Positions 36,144 to 47,492 of a stretch of 64,000 nt of DNA are shown piece by piece. The number at the start of each line of letters is the position of its first letter. Positions within the stretch are counted from its first letter, which is position 1. The stretch lies in assembly GCF_020497125.1 (NCBI RefSeq), contig NC_059075.1, positions 60,779,321 through 60,843,320 of the forward strand, in the 5' to 3' direction. The stretch comes from Mauremys mutica. Its lineage: Eukaryota; Chordata; Testudines; Geoemydidae. Both the position numbers and the translations under genes were made by a program. Under the pieces are notes generated by a model. It was not told the DNA's origin. It saw only the letters and a list, made by a program, of their open reading frames with translations, and searched no databases.

Positions 36144-36458
36144 TATTGCCAACCCCAAGTGCTCACAACACATAACTCTGGCCCCACACAATCATGAGCT
36201 TATTTTCAAATTCACGAGATTGGCTTTAAAGATCATGAGATATTTTAAATTGTGAGTTCTTTTTATTCGCCCTCTGGTTTCTGAGCATTTAGAGTGCACG
36301 CAGGTCAGGTTTTCCAATCTTTTCTCTGCAGCTTTGATGGCTAGAAACTTGCTTATTTTTAAATGAAAACTGAGAGTCTGATTCCCACATCTGGGGCTTT
36401 AAGAAAAACACCATATGTCACAAAACTCGCCATCAATTTGTGAGAATTGGCAACACTG
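36144..36458. mobile_element. Non-autonomous element with attgccaac-type inverted ends
   Basis: The ends tattgccaacccca and gagaattggcaacact are inverted repeats. The interior has catgaga/atcatgag words and no coding capacity. It is related to the decayed copy at 7985-8240. Confidence 0.5.
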
Positions 36459-36776
36459 ATTTCAGTGTTTGGGGATCTCCATCCATAGCCCTCCTACTCT
36501 GAACTTTGAGGCAGGCGGAGTCTGTATCCTGCCTGTGAAGCAAGTCTGTATTTTACCTTGGAATCTCCCTTTTCCTCACCCGGTCCCACTGTGGCCACAC
36601 CATTTCTCTTTGCAGTTTGTGATAAATAAACAAGGCAGATGCAGCGGGGGTGAGGGGTGTCACTCTTTCTCCCCTTCCTCTCCCAAAGGACTGCATTCTT
36701 CCTTCCCGCTGTTCTCTGATGCACTTAGAATGAGGGGCATCCTCGGCAGGGCTATTCTATGCTAATGAAGAGGCTG

Positions 36777-36916
36777 TCTTATCTAGGGTGACCAGATGTC
36801 CTGATTTTATAGGGACAATCCTGATTTTTGAGTCTTTTTCGTATGTAGGCTCCTATTACCCCCCACCCCCTGTCCTGATTTTTCACACTTGCTGTCTGGT
36901 CACCCTAGTCTTATCT
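36777..36916. mobile_element. 124-bp MITE with flanking direct repeats
   Basis: The element spans 36785-36908. The ends agggtgaccagatgtcctga and gctgtctggtcaccct are inverted repeats. It is flanked by tcttatct at 36777-36784 and 36909-36916, an 8-bp direct repeat. Because the palindromic ends can be trimmed by two bases, the exact TSD may be 6-8 bp. Confidence 0.75.
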
Positions 36917-38269
36917 CTGCCATATATGAAGCTTTTTTTTTCTTTCTTTTAAGTGATTTCAATGAAATTGTGTGCGCGGCACAGGGCGAAAAGAATGAGA
37001 GCCTGGAAAAGACTTCCTTTACTAAGGGCTAGGTTCAGCCACTGTTACTATGAGTAATACCTTACTCCTCAAATAGTCCCACTGAAATCAGTAGGACTAC
37101 TTTTTGCAAGCCTGACCTAAGCTAGAGAATCTTGTTAAGCAGTAGGTTTCTGTGCTGAGTACAGATGTCCATCAGAAGATGTGGAGCAACACTGTTGCCT
37201 AAGGAACAGTGGTCCCCATTGCTGTAGGATCTGATTGTGTCACAATCCTTCCTCCACTGCTCACTTCCCAGTTCTGTTCATTATTCCGTATCTATTCCTG
37301 TGCTGTCCTTGGTTTCTAGAGTCACATCTTCTCTCTCAGTGCAGGATTTACTAGTAATTGTCATGCACGTTTGTGGCAGTGGTTGTTCCCGTACAGCAGG
37401 AGAGAGAAAAAGTACTACTCTCGGGTGCAGATGTAGTGTCATTGGGGAGGGGATTATTTTGCTAGGTTTATATACATTTTAAATAGGGCTGCCAAAATGT
37501 TGCTGACCCATTGTCAAGCTGCCAAATGCCTGAGGGCCACACCTGATTTGTAAAAGCAGAGAAGAATCTTGGCACAAGATGGAGCATTGCATGCTGGTAC
37601 CTGTAGTCTCCACGGGTCATATCTCTCTTAAAGAGGAGGAAGGCCATGAGCTGTGCTGTAGGATTCCATAGACAGCATTTGCCCAAGTCTTTGTGCGTCA
37701 CTGAGATAAAAGCAAACTGATCCAGAGCCTTACAGAAAACACATGTTGGGTGTTTAAATATAGGATCTCATTTATTCAAAACACAATGCAAAAGCAAACA
37801 AGCCTTTTATAGTTCTAATTCAACCAGAAACAGGCACTGGAATGTTAAAAACAACTCCCTGTAAACAATCAATCCGTTAAACCATGTTTTCAGCAACTAA
37901 TAATTTAGACAGATTAGCCTATTAATTATTGGTCTTCCATACTGCTCTCTTAGGGGTGGCTCATATTGTTGTTGTTAATTTATTATTGCTTAGTGCTGTG
38001 TGCTAATCACTCTACAGGACACAAAGATAAAGACAGTCCCTCCTCTGAATTGCTAACAATCTATGAACATATTTGACCCAAATTGCTTCTAATCACTAAT
38101 CCACAATTTTAGTCACTTAATTGAAAATCCTCCAGTGGGTGCAAAATGGCTATCTATACATTGGTCAACAAAACTAAGAATAACTAATGTATAGCATTTC
38201 ATACTACCACACTGAAAACAAAACAAAACAAAAAGGGACAAAACCCAAGAATTTTTGCTATAAACTGGG
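36917..38269. other. Unassigned sequence with short old repeat scraps
   Basis: A palindromic MITE scrap lies at about 37025-37110 (aatagtcccactgaaatcag). An old amniote repeat tail lies at about 37975-38060. No gene. Confidence 0.4.
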
Positions 38270-38973
38270 AATGTATCAGTTGGAAGTGACAGGGGAAGAG
38301 AAAGACCTGAATAAATTGGTTGATCACAGGATGAGTATGAGCCACTAATGTGATACAGCCGTGAAAAAGGCAAATACAATCCTAGGACGCACCAGGCGAG
38401 GTATTTCCAGTAGTGACAGGGAAGCATTAGTACTATTATACAAAGCACTAGTGAGACCTCATCTGGGATACTGTGTGCAATTCTGGTCTCCCATGTTTAA
38501 GAAAGATGAATTCAAACTGGAACAGGTGCTGAGAAGGGCTACTAGGATGATCTGAGGGATGGAAAACCTACCTTATGAGAAGAGACTCAAGATGCTTGGC
38601 TTGTTTAGCCTAACCAAACAAAGGCTGAGGGGAGATATGGTTGCTCTCTATAAATACATCAGAGGGAGGGAGAGGAATTATTGAAGTTAAGCACCAGTGT
38701 GGACCCAAGAACAAATGGATAGAAACTGGCCATCAAGTTTAGGCTTGAACTTAGATGATGGTTTCTAACTAGCAGCAGGAGTGAAGTTCTGGAACAGCCT
38801 TCCAAGGGAAGCAGTGGGGGCAAAAAATCTAACTGGCTTCAAGACTGAGCTTGATAAGTTTATGGAGGGGATGGTATGATGAAACTGCCTACAATGGCAC
38901 GTAGCCAATCTGCGACTGCTAGCAGCAAATATCTCCACCAGTCAGTGATGAGACACTAAGTGGGGAGGGCTGA
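38270..38973 (+). mobile_element. CR1 LINE fragment, plus strand, left part (split by a hAT)
   Basis: Plus-strand CR1 with RT C-terminus and 3' UTR. It is interrupted after gagttact and continues from 39285 to about 39430. The UTR part matches, in reverse, the copy at 5807-7262. Confidence 0.85.
38361..38640 (+). pseudogene. CR1 reverse transcriptase C-terminal fragment
   Basis: The first frame (38361-38555) reads KKANTILGRTRRGISSSDR, then LYKALVRPHLGYCVQFWSPM and LEQVLRRATRMI, and hits a stop (TGA). The same frame continues with [20 protein letters not shown]. This is the RT C-terminal region of a CR1 subfamily different from the one at 42.5 kb. Confidence 0.85.
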
Positions 38974-39284
38974 GAGTTACTCAGGGGCGGCTCCAGGCAC
39001 CAGCGCGCCAAGCGCGCGCTTGGGGCGGCAAGCCGTGGGGGGCGCTCTGCTGGTCGCCGCTAGGGCGGCAGGCAGGGTGCCTTTGGCGGCTTGCCTGCGG
39101 AGGGTCCACTGGTCCCGCGGCTTCGGTAGACCTCCCGCAGGCATGCCTGCGGAGGGTCCTCTGGTCCCGCGGCTTCAGCGGACCTCCTGCAGGCACGCTT
39201 GCGGGAGGTCCGCCGAAGCCACGGGACCAGCGGGCCCTCCGTGCTTGGGGCGGCAAAATGTCTAGAGCCGCCCCTGGAGTTACT
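38974..39284. mobile_element. Short hAT element inside a CR1, perfect 8-bp TSD
   Basis: The element spans 38982-39276, with termini caggggcggctccaggc and tagagccgcccctg. It is flanked by perfect gagttact repeats (38974-38981 and 39277-39284). The interior is over 60% GC by eye and holds an inverted pair (gcggacctcctgcag and cttgcgggaggtccgc). It has no transposase. The ends match the element at 1185-1485. The CR1 copy at 6141-6148 shows the site without the insertion. Confidence 0.92.
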
Positions 39285-39430
39285 ACTGAGAATTCTTTCC
39301 CAGGTGTCAGGCTGGTGGGTCTTGCTGACATGCTCAGGGTCTAACTGATCGCCAGATTGGGGGTTGGGAAGGAAATTTCCCCCCGGGTCAGATTGGCAGA
39401 GACCCTGGGGGGGTTGCCTTCCTCTGTAGC
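39285..39430 (+). mobile_element. CR1 fragment, right part after the hAT insertion
   Basis: It continues the 3' UTR (actgagaattctttcccagg, then ggtgggtcttgctgacatgc), matching in reverse about 6000-6140. Confidence 0.85.
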
Positions 39431-39680
39431 ATTTAGTAAGCTAGATTTTGCTCTTGCTTACATTCATGTGAATCCAGAACACTGTAACACCATTAACTGA
39501 GATCGGATTAAATAGTCATTGTTCATATGTAAATAATTCATGGGCCTTATATATTTCTTTACATTGGTAGATTTGTGGTGTGGTAGAACAGGGGGCCCCA
39601 TTACTTACCCAGCACCCAGGGGTGTAGCTAGCATTGGTGGATGAGCCAGGCCCACTGCACTTTTCTATTCCTGCCACACA

Positions 39681-39945
39681 GGGTATGTCTACATTGCAGC
39701 TGGGACCATGCTTCCCAGCACAGGTAGCCAGAGCCACTAGCTCCACACAAGCTAGCACATGAAAAATAGCAGTTTAGCCACAGCAGCACAGGCTGGTTGC
39801 CCGAGTGCAATTGTGCCCAAACCCTGAGCACTTACTCTGGTGGCGAGCCTAAGCCACCACTCATACTGCCGCAGCTACGCTGCTGTTTTTAGTGCTCTAG
39901 CTAGAGCAGACTATCAGCATTCACAGCTCTGTGCAGCTATAACCA
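39681..39945. mobile_element. MITE with internal inverted repeats
   Basis: It starts gggtatgtctacattgcagc. An internal arm (gctagcacatgaaaaatagc) is matched in reverse by gctgtttttagtgctctagc. The right end seems lost. It belongs to the same broad group as 41705-42030. Confidence 0.6.
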
Positions 39946-40071
39946 TAGATGTAGTAGTCAACCTCTCTCAGGGCTTATTCAATACACTTTGAAATTGATG
40001 GAGAGACTCACCTGGAGTTAAATGGGCATTGGCTAAAGCCTTCAGAAACCAGGGATAATAATGGCACCTTG

Positions 40072-40125
40072 TGTGTTTATAGCACCTTTCATCCAGAAGG
40101 CTCTCAACGTGCATTGTAAACTTGT
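40072..40125 (-). repeat. Short MIR-tail-like fragment
   Basis: The stretch tatagcacctttcatccaga, then aaggctctcaacgtgcattg, matches the reverse of a MIR 3' part. Confidence 0.45.
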
Positions 40126-40253
40126 GCATGGAGGTTCATTTTGCTGCTGGTTCAGCCACTGGCATGGTTTAGAACAGCTTTAGGGCTACCCCACATTATA
40201 TTGACTTGTAATGGCACCCTTACTCTACCCAGATGTTGCTAGTGCACACCTCT

Positions 40254-40643
40254 CAACAGTAGGGTGGCCAGGGGTCTAGTTTTTGACTGGAAAGTTTGGT
40301 CGAAAGGGGACCTGTACAGTGTCTAGTCAGATATACCGCAGGTGGGGGGAGGTGCCGGATCATCAGCCCGTGCCAGCCCCTGCTCAGCCAGGGCTACCTC
40401 CTACCTGCATCTCATGGGCAGGTAGGCTCTGCTCCTATCCCAGCTCTGGGGCTGAGGGAGTTCAGCTTTGGGGAGGAAAGGGGGGAGAGGATGGAGTGAT
40501 GAGGAAGGGGGAGGGGGAGGGCAACGAGCAATCGGGGCAAGGCCTCAAGGGAAGAGGAGGGCCAGGGCCCCAGGGTAAGAGGCAGGGGGAGGTTCTGATA
40601 CTCCTGCTATAGTGTCCGGTTTTCAGAAATTGGCAACCCTATG
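40254..40643. mobile_element. GC-rich non-autonomous element with tagggtggcca-type ends
   Basis: The ends tagggtggccaggg and attggcaaccctatg are short imperfect inverted repeats around a G-rich interior. I see no convincing TSD. Confidence 0.45.
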
Positions 40644-41704
40644 TCATCATGCCTCTTATGATGGGAAATGGGAAGAGCTGATGTAGAGCTGGTTTATTGG
40701 TTCTGCATCAGCTGAGGATTCACCCAGGCCGGAGAATGCTCAGCTGTCCATTTAAGGCCTTTTTGTGCTACAGGAGCAGAGCAAAGGGGCCTTAGCATAG
40801 ATCAAAGTCTGGGCCTGGGTCTGATTCTCCTCTCAATTACCATGGTGTAAACTGGGAGTAACTCCACTGAAGTCAATGGTATTATAGTTTAAAAAGAAGA
40901 TTGAGCTTGCTGTTCTTATGTATGAATTGTCACAGGAGAAGATATAGCCACTGGAAACATTCTTATGGCAGAGCCCCGTTAAGCTGTATCCAGCAGCATC
41001 AGTCCAGGAATAAAAGGGGTGAGGGTGGGGACAGAGGAGACCATGATAACCCACAGCTAAGCTCCCTTTTGCCCCAAGACAGAAATGATAGTATCAGTCA
41101 GAAGTGCCTTGTCCTCCAGCAGTCATCCTGATTTTTTTCCACGTTACACTAGGCAGGCATCAAATACTCCGAGGCCATAATAAGCCAATGCAACCTCTTT
41201 AAGGTAACATCAATTGGAAAAGTGCAGCTGCTAATTCTCTGCTCCAAAGAGTGTGTCTGTGATCTCAGCCTGGGAATTTGAGTTACAAACCTGAACCGGA
41301 AATACTTCTGTGGCCTTTATACGATGTCAGTAAGAGAGCGCCCATACATTTTTCTAAAACCTCAGGCAGGAGCATGTATGTTAGGCTGTTCTCCTGCATT
41401 GTGGGAAGCTGTTTGTACTGAAATAGAGGAGACTGACTTAAGTTTTCAATTACCACCAAGCTAGACAACAGATGGTATGTCTCACATCACGTCAGTTTTT
41501 ATTGCCTCAACATTCAAAGCCCACTTACTTTTATTATGGTGAATCATGTTTGTAAACGGTCCAACCCTTCTGCTCAAATATGGGGCAAGGGCCTGGCTGC
41601 TTATCTAGAGTCTGGGAAGCAATGACAACAATCTGAAATTTCCAAGAAGGGACTATTTTATGATTTGCAATATGTGCTTGGGTGTTTGTCAGTACTATAT
41701 CACA
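40644..41704. other. Unassigned non-coding sequence
   Basis: A MITE-like scrap lies near 40850 (actgaagtcaatggtattat). Nothing else is recognised. Confidence 0.4.
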
Positions 41705-42030
41705 GACGGTGTGTCTATGCTGCAATCAGGAGGTGTGACTGCAGAATGTGTAGACACCCCTGAGCTAGCTTTGATCGAGTAACAATAGCAGTGAGCCATG
41801 GCTGCACAGGCTAGCCCTGCCTACAAGCACTGGCTAGCCCTGCCCACCCAGGACACTGTACATACTTGAGCAGCCATCACCCAGACTGCTGTGGCTTCAC
41901 TGCTGTTGTTACTTGAGCTAGCTGGATCAAAGCTAGCTCAGGTATGTCTGTATGTGCTGCAATCGCACCTCCTGATTGCATACCTTGTATGATATAGTCC
42001 TGATATACTGGCCAATAGTGTAGACATACC
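41705..42030. mobile_element. Palindromic MITE, same family as 17514-18064
   Basis: The left arm gctgcaatcaggaggtgtga is matched in reverse by the right arm tcgcacctcctgattgca. Inner arms with gagctagctttgatc and ggatcaaagctagctc also pair. The right end gtagacataccc fits the family's terminus. Confidence 0.7.
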
Positions 42031-42463
42031 CACTGTCAAGTGTCTGTCAGCATATTGGTGTTCAACAGTGTTGAGGTGAGTTACCTGGATGGAGTTGCTT
42101 AGGTGGCTCTAGAACATATTTATGTGTTTCTGAACTATCTAGAGTACATTTCCCTTGTTAACTAGAACTTTCTTGAATAAGACCTGACAGCTCTGAGGTG
42201 GTCTTGCTTCAACTAATCGTTATCAGATATCTGGCCCATGGGTTCACTCTGGCCTGCTTCAGGCATGTATTTTGCCTGCACTTTGGGGAAACTGAGCTCT
42301 TATTAAATAAATAATAAAGAAAAGGGAGCTGATTCTCTTTTCACTCACACCAATGAGAAGAACACCTGCCAGCTGTGAACTGAATGTAAACTGATGCAGT
42401 GGTGTCTTCCTGAGTCTGCAGACAGCCTGACACAATGAGTCTGAGAGGTGTGCCTTGCTCTTA

Positions 42464-43226
42464 GAATCATAGAATCATAGAATCTCAGGGTTGGAAGGGA
42501 CCTCAGGAGGTCATCTAGTCCAACCCCCTGCTCAAAGCAGGACCAAACCCAACTAAATCATCCCAGCCAGGGCTTTGTCAAGCCTGACCTTAAAAACCTC
42601 TAAGGAAGGAGATTCCACTACCTCCCTAGGTAACCCATTCCAGTTCTTCACCACCCTACTAGTGAAAAAGTTTTTCCTAATATCCAGCCTAAACCTCCCC
42701 CTCTGCAACTTGAGACCATTACTCCTTGTTCTGTCATCTTCTACCACTGAGAACAGTCTAGATCCATCCTCTTTGGAACCCCCGTTCAGGTAGTTGAAAG
42801 CAGCTATCAAATCCCCCCTTATTCTTCTCTTCTGCAGACTAAACAATCCCAGTTCCCTCAGCCTCTCCTCATAAGTCATGTGCTCCAGCCCCCTAATCAT
42901 TTTTGTTGCCCTCCGCTGGACTCTCTCCAATTTATCCACATCCTTCTTGTAGTGTGGGGCCCAAAACTGGACACAGTACTCCAAATGAGGCCTCACCAGT
43001 GCTGAGTAGAGGGGAATGATCACATCCCTTGATCTGCTGGAAATGCCCCTACTTATACAACCCAAAATGCCATTAGCCTTCTTGGCAATAAGGGCACACT
43101 GTTGACTCATATTCAGCTTTTCGTCCACCGTAACCCCTAGGTCCTTTTCTGCAGAACTGCTGCCCAGCCATTCGGTCCCTAGTCTCTAGCAGTGCATGGG
43201 ATTCTTCCGTCCTAAGTGCAGGACTC
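42464..43226 (-). mobile_element. CR1 LINE, least decayed copy, 5' truncated, minus strand
   Basis: The terminus at 42464-42485 shows two to three repeats of aatcatag, the reverse of the CR1 ATTCTATG tail. The 3' UTR follows, and then an RT frame open to 43128. The copy breaks abruptly at about 43226 (5' truncation, typical of target-primed reverse transcription). Confidence 0.93.
42553..43128 (-). pseudogene. CR1 reverse transcriptase C-terminal region, open 191 aa
   Basis: This is the C-terminal part of CR1 ORF2, downstream of the RT catalytic block (thumb and C-terminal region). Visible blocks in order: [94 protein letters not shown] and the terminal LDKALAGMI. The frame has no stop or frameshift, so this is the youngest-looking CR1 in the window. 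The catalytic palm and the endonuclease are absent, so it cannot act alone. Confidence 0.9.
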
Positions 43227-44199
43227 TTCATTCATCTCAGTGGGGTATTTGTGTTTGAGCTTAATGAAGACTATGTCCTCCAGGGTCAGTACATTCATGC
43301 CATGAGGGGGTTTGTACTGAAGCTGACCACCAGCAACAATCTGGTCAATTGTCCTTGTAGCTGAAACAGCCAAGGATTTCTCTGACCAATGAAACCATGC
43401 AAAAAGGTCATTCCTGTATTCCGCTTAGTGAAGAAAATATGCATGTCAGCATTAACTGTTTCATTGCTGATTATTCTAGCAGATAGGATGGGGAAGAGGT
43501 AGGAATGAAGCCCATATGGGGTGCAGGATATTGGGAGCTGCTGCAGGGAAAGAAATAGGGAGACAACACAAAGTTGAGAGGGAAGAGGGACATTTGGGAA
43601 GGAAAAAAACCAAAGATAATAATGGTGAGCATCCTTTTCCTGGAAGTGTCACTGACTGCAACACTAAAGGCATGGAATCAGTAATAAACTATGATATGAA
43701 TAAGTAGGCCTTTCTGTAGTAATTAAATGTTATACTCTATCTTTGCTCTTTGTGCAAACCCCCATCTGATGTTTCCTAAGAGTCAGACTGTGGATGGAGG
43801 AGACTAAATTTAAACCTTAGCCCATGAACCACAATTAAAAATGGAATTTGACCCTCTCCTCAGAATGTATTTGACACCACTCTTTATATTATAACCTAAT
43901 TAGAAAACTGAAAGGTGTGTATCTGCAGCATTGCCCTCTACTGGACAGACTCAGAACTGTTCATCTGTATATCATAGACCCTCTGCTGCTAAAGCTAATC
44001 GAGATTTTCCTTTAGCTCAAGTGATAGGGTGCATGGCTGGGGTGGAGAATCTGGGTTCTATATCCACTGCCACCATGCAGTTCCACATGCCCATGGTGTG
44101 CAGCACATTGACAACTATGATGTCATAAGTGGCCATAGATGTGTTACAAATATATAACAGGACTCTCAATTATATTATATAACACCCTGCTACAGGATG
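43227..44199. other. Unassigned non-coding sequence
   Basis: No recognisable gene or repeat. Confidence 0.4.
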
Positions 44200-44830
44200 A
44201 CTATGGTCCCACTTACCTTGCTAAGATCTTACTGTATTAAGTTTATGTATCACTGTGAGCCCAGGATTGCATGTAATTCCATGGAGGAGGGTGACCACAG
44301 CTGTCCAGGAATTAAGAACAGTGTATGTGTGTGTGTGGGGGCGGGGAGAGGAGTGTGATTAGGTGAATTCAGTCAGGTTGTAACAGCTCCAGAGATGTAC
44401 CACCACCCAGAGATGCTCACATATGCTGGTTCAAACTGGATTCTCAAGAGACCAACAAAGTAAGGACTTTTGGATAAACAGCCTGAGTTTAAACTGACTC
44501 AGGGTCTGCTTTCTGATCCAGAAAATGGACAGAACTTTCTGTCCAAGGGAGTTGGCGTAGGGGAGCAGGTGCAATTCTTGCAGAAGGGTTGGAAGGACTG
44601 ACACCTGCCAGAGCCCTTGCTGCAGCTGGGTGACCTCTGACAAGCTTATTAGCATGCGTGTAGGTTCTTTTATTGGTTTTAATATGTTTTCTATTAAAGG
44701 TTTTCACCTTAAAAATAAATGTGCTTGCTTATAAAGAGCTGCATGGTAACAACTGGGGGCAATTAACCAGTTCATAGCCCTCAGAGAGAAAGCAAAGCAC
44801 CAGCACAGGCCTGCTGAGGCAGTCAGACTT
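44200..44830 (+). repeat. Possible LTR remnant
   Basis: The stretch taaaaataaatgtgcttgct (near 44710) has an AATAAA signal in a context that resembles R-U5 of LTRs. The sequence before it (cttgctgcagctgggtgacc, then tctattaaaggttttcacc) is compatible with that. I cannot place TG/CA ends or a TSD. Confidence 0.35.
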
Positions 44831-45554
44831 GTGGGGGAGTTCTCAATATTAGCAGGGAACTGTGAAGCATGGAAAAACCATGGTCAAGACGGAGAGGGGC
44901 ACTGGCCTCTGCCTAAAAATGGTGACGGAGACAGAAGCCTAAGAGTGCTGAACCAGAGTGGATGAACACAGATCTTGCTGCCCTGAACTCTGACAGGTCC
45001 AAACCAAAATTCCAGATAGAGACACCCAAAAATTTCAGGAAAGTTTGACTCTGCATTTGAAATTTATGTCTGTGGCCAATTTCTAATTTACACTCTGCCT
45101 CAATGAGCCTCTATTGTCTTTCATTGACTATTCATATCTGTTTGAAAATTACATTCTTGCTATTAGTTCCCAGATGCTAGGAAGCAAGATTTGCTAAATT
45201 GTGCCTTGGGAACTACAAAAGGTAGAAGAGATTAGCCCTCCTAAAAGAAACTAATTCTTTAGAATGGGCATCTCCAATTGTTGTTGCCAAGAAAAAGACA
45301 GGGGAATTTTACATTTGTGTGTAAAACAGTAGGGATTGACAGCCATCCATTATCACAGAATGAGGAAGTGTCCTTGGAGCTGTGAGGAAGCAGGATGTTT
45401 ACTACCATGAATTTGCAGAAATTATATAATGTATTAAGGTAAGTGGGACCTCACACATTTTATAACGCATTAGGGGCTTTTTCTGTTTTGACATGTGAGT
45501 TATCAGCTCGCGTCTGTACTTTGTGCTTCCAGAGATCAGTGGAATTGAAAAGGA
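44831..45554. other. Unassigned non-coding sequence
   Basis: No recognisable feature. Confidence 0.4.
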
Positions 45555-46187
45555 GTCAACAGTATGGCAAATGTCATTCTGAGATGTATTAACTGGAGTG
45601 TCATATGTAAGACACAGGAGGTCATTGTTCTGCTCTACTCATATTGGTGAGGCCTCATCTGGAGTACTGGGTCCAATTTTGGGCACCACACTTTAAAAAA
45701 GATGTGAACAAATTAGAAAGAGTCCCAAGGAGAGCAATGAAAACAAGAGGTTCAGAAACCATGACCTACGAGGAAAGGTTAAGTGAAGTAAGCGTGTTTA
45801 GTCTAATGAAAAGAAAGCTAAGAGGGGACATGATAACAGTCTTCAAATATATAAAGTTGAAAACATTATCTAAGGTTGTTACAAAGACGACAGTGATCAA
45901 TTGTTCTCCATGTCCACCGAAGGTCAGACAAGAGTAGATGAGCTTAGTTTACAGCAAGGAAGATTTAGGTTAGATATTAGGAAAAACTTTCCAATTGTAA
46001 GGTTAGCTGAGTAGTGAACAGGCTTCTAAGGGAGGTTGTGGAGTCTCCATCGCTGGTGGTTTTTAAGACCAGGTTAGACAAACACCCATCAGAGATGGTC
46101 TAGGTATACGTGTTCCTGCCGCAGTATGGGGAGATGGACTAGATTAAGTCCCGTCCACCCCTACACTTCTACGATTCTATGGCACTA
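45555..46187 (+). mobile_element. CR1 LINE fragment with intact 3' end, plus strand
   Basis: It runs from decayed RT through the 3' UTR and ends ttctacgattctatgg (46167-46183), a CR1 terminus. It is 5' truncated. Confidence 0.88.
45644..45937 (+). pseudogene. CR1 reverse transcriptase C-terminal fragment (97 aa)
   Basis: The frame carries [52 protein letters not shown] and FKYIK. This is the same region as the other CR1 fragments but from another subfamily. It ends at a stop before the RLDIRK-like block, which continues in decayed form. Confidence 0.85.
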
Positions 46188-46429
46188 AATTTAAAAGGCC
46201 AATCTTGGTCTAATATTTTGAATGATATTATAATGTATGGAAACAATACAGAACACCAAGTTAATAATTGGAGAGCTGGGTTTGAAAGTGTAGACAAGGC
46301 TTGTTTGAGATCATATCTTTCCAGGTGCCACTTTACAAAACAGATCTTTTAGAGAGACACATAAACCTGGACCCAGACCACACCACAGCTGTCACCCCAA
46401 GCCAGTATATTTGACCAGTTTATATTATC

Positions 46430-47492
46430 TTCTAGGACAGGGTTGGGCAAACTATGGCCCGCAGGCCAGATCTGGCCCTTCAGGGCTTTCAATCCAGCCT
46501 GCGGGATTGCCATCCTGGCAGGCTCCCTGCCTGCCTTGGCCCAGCGACGATCCCGGAAGCAGCTGGCGCCACGTCCCTGTGGCCCCTGGGGGTGGGGAGG
46601 CAGAGGGCTCCGTGTGCTGCCATCAGGGCTGGCTCCAGGCACCAGCATTCCAAACTGGTGCTTGGGGCGACAGTCTGAAAAGGGCGGTAGTCCCTGTTGT
46701 TTTGCCCCCAAGCAGCACGCCGAATTGCTGCCCCGGACGGCGGGGGCAGTCCGTGTGACCTTAGGGCGGCACACGCGTTTCCGTGGTGGTGGCAATTTGG
46801 TGGCAGCTTCAGCTAAACATAGAAGCTGCTGCCGAATTGCCGCTGCCGCGGAAATGCGCCTGCCGCCCTAAGGGCACACGGACTGCCCCCGCTGCCAGCG
46901 GCGGCAATTCGGCGCGCTGCTTGGGGCGGTGAAAACAGTAGACCCGGCCCTGGCTGCCATCGCCTGCAGGCACCACCCCCCACAGCTCCCCTTGACTGGG
47001 AACAGGGAACTGTGGCCAATGGGAGCTTTGGGGTTGGTACCTGCAGGCCAGGGCAGCACGCGGCAGAGCCACCTGCCCCCCCCCCAACCCCAGGAGCCAC
47101 TGCCGGACATGCCAGTCACTTCCGGGAGTGGCATGGGACCAGGGCAGGCAGGGAGCTGCCTTAGCCCCGCTGCCACCCTGGAACTGCTCGAGGTAAGCGG
47201 CGCCAGGCCGGAGCCTGCATCCCAAACCCCTCCTGCACCCCAGCCCCCTAACCCCCTAACTTGAGCTCCCTGCCACACCCCTCCTGCACCCTGACCCCCT
47301 GCCCTGAGCCCCCTTCTGCACCCAAGCCCCTTGCCCTGAGCCCCTTCCTGTACACTGCACCCCCTCTCACACCCCACACTCCCTCCCACACCCCAACTCC
47401 CTGTCCCAGCCCTACATTCATGGCCCTGCATGCAATTTCCCCTCCCAGATGTGGCCCTCAGGCCAAAAAGTTTTCCCACCCCTGTTCTAAGA
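46430..47492. mobile_element. hAT element (1047 bp) carrying a second hAT element
   Basis: The outer element spans 46438-47484, with ends cagggttgggcaaac and gttttcccacccctg. Its flanks ttctagga (46430-46437) and ttctaaga (47485-47492) form an 8-bp TSD with one mismatch. The interior is GC-rich, with a pyrimidine-rich region at 47200-47420. No transposase is seen. The 203-, 148- and 142-aa frames are compositional. Confidence 0.87.
46616..46960. mobile_element. Inner hAT element with perfect 8-bp TSD
   Basis: The element spans 46624-46952 inside the larger hAT. It starts cagggctggctccagg and ends agacccggccctg. It is flanked by perfect gctgccat repeats (46616-46623 and 46953-46960). Internal arms cggcagtccgtgtgacc-like and ggcacacggactgcccc pair in reverse, so it may form a large hairpin. 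It is younger than its host element. Confidence 0.88.

Noticed and set aside
46349..47479. Open frames up to 203 aa
   Set aside because: Inside nested hAT elements. GC-rich composition explains the lack of stops.
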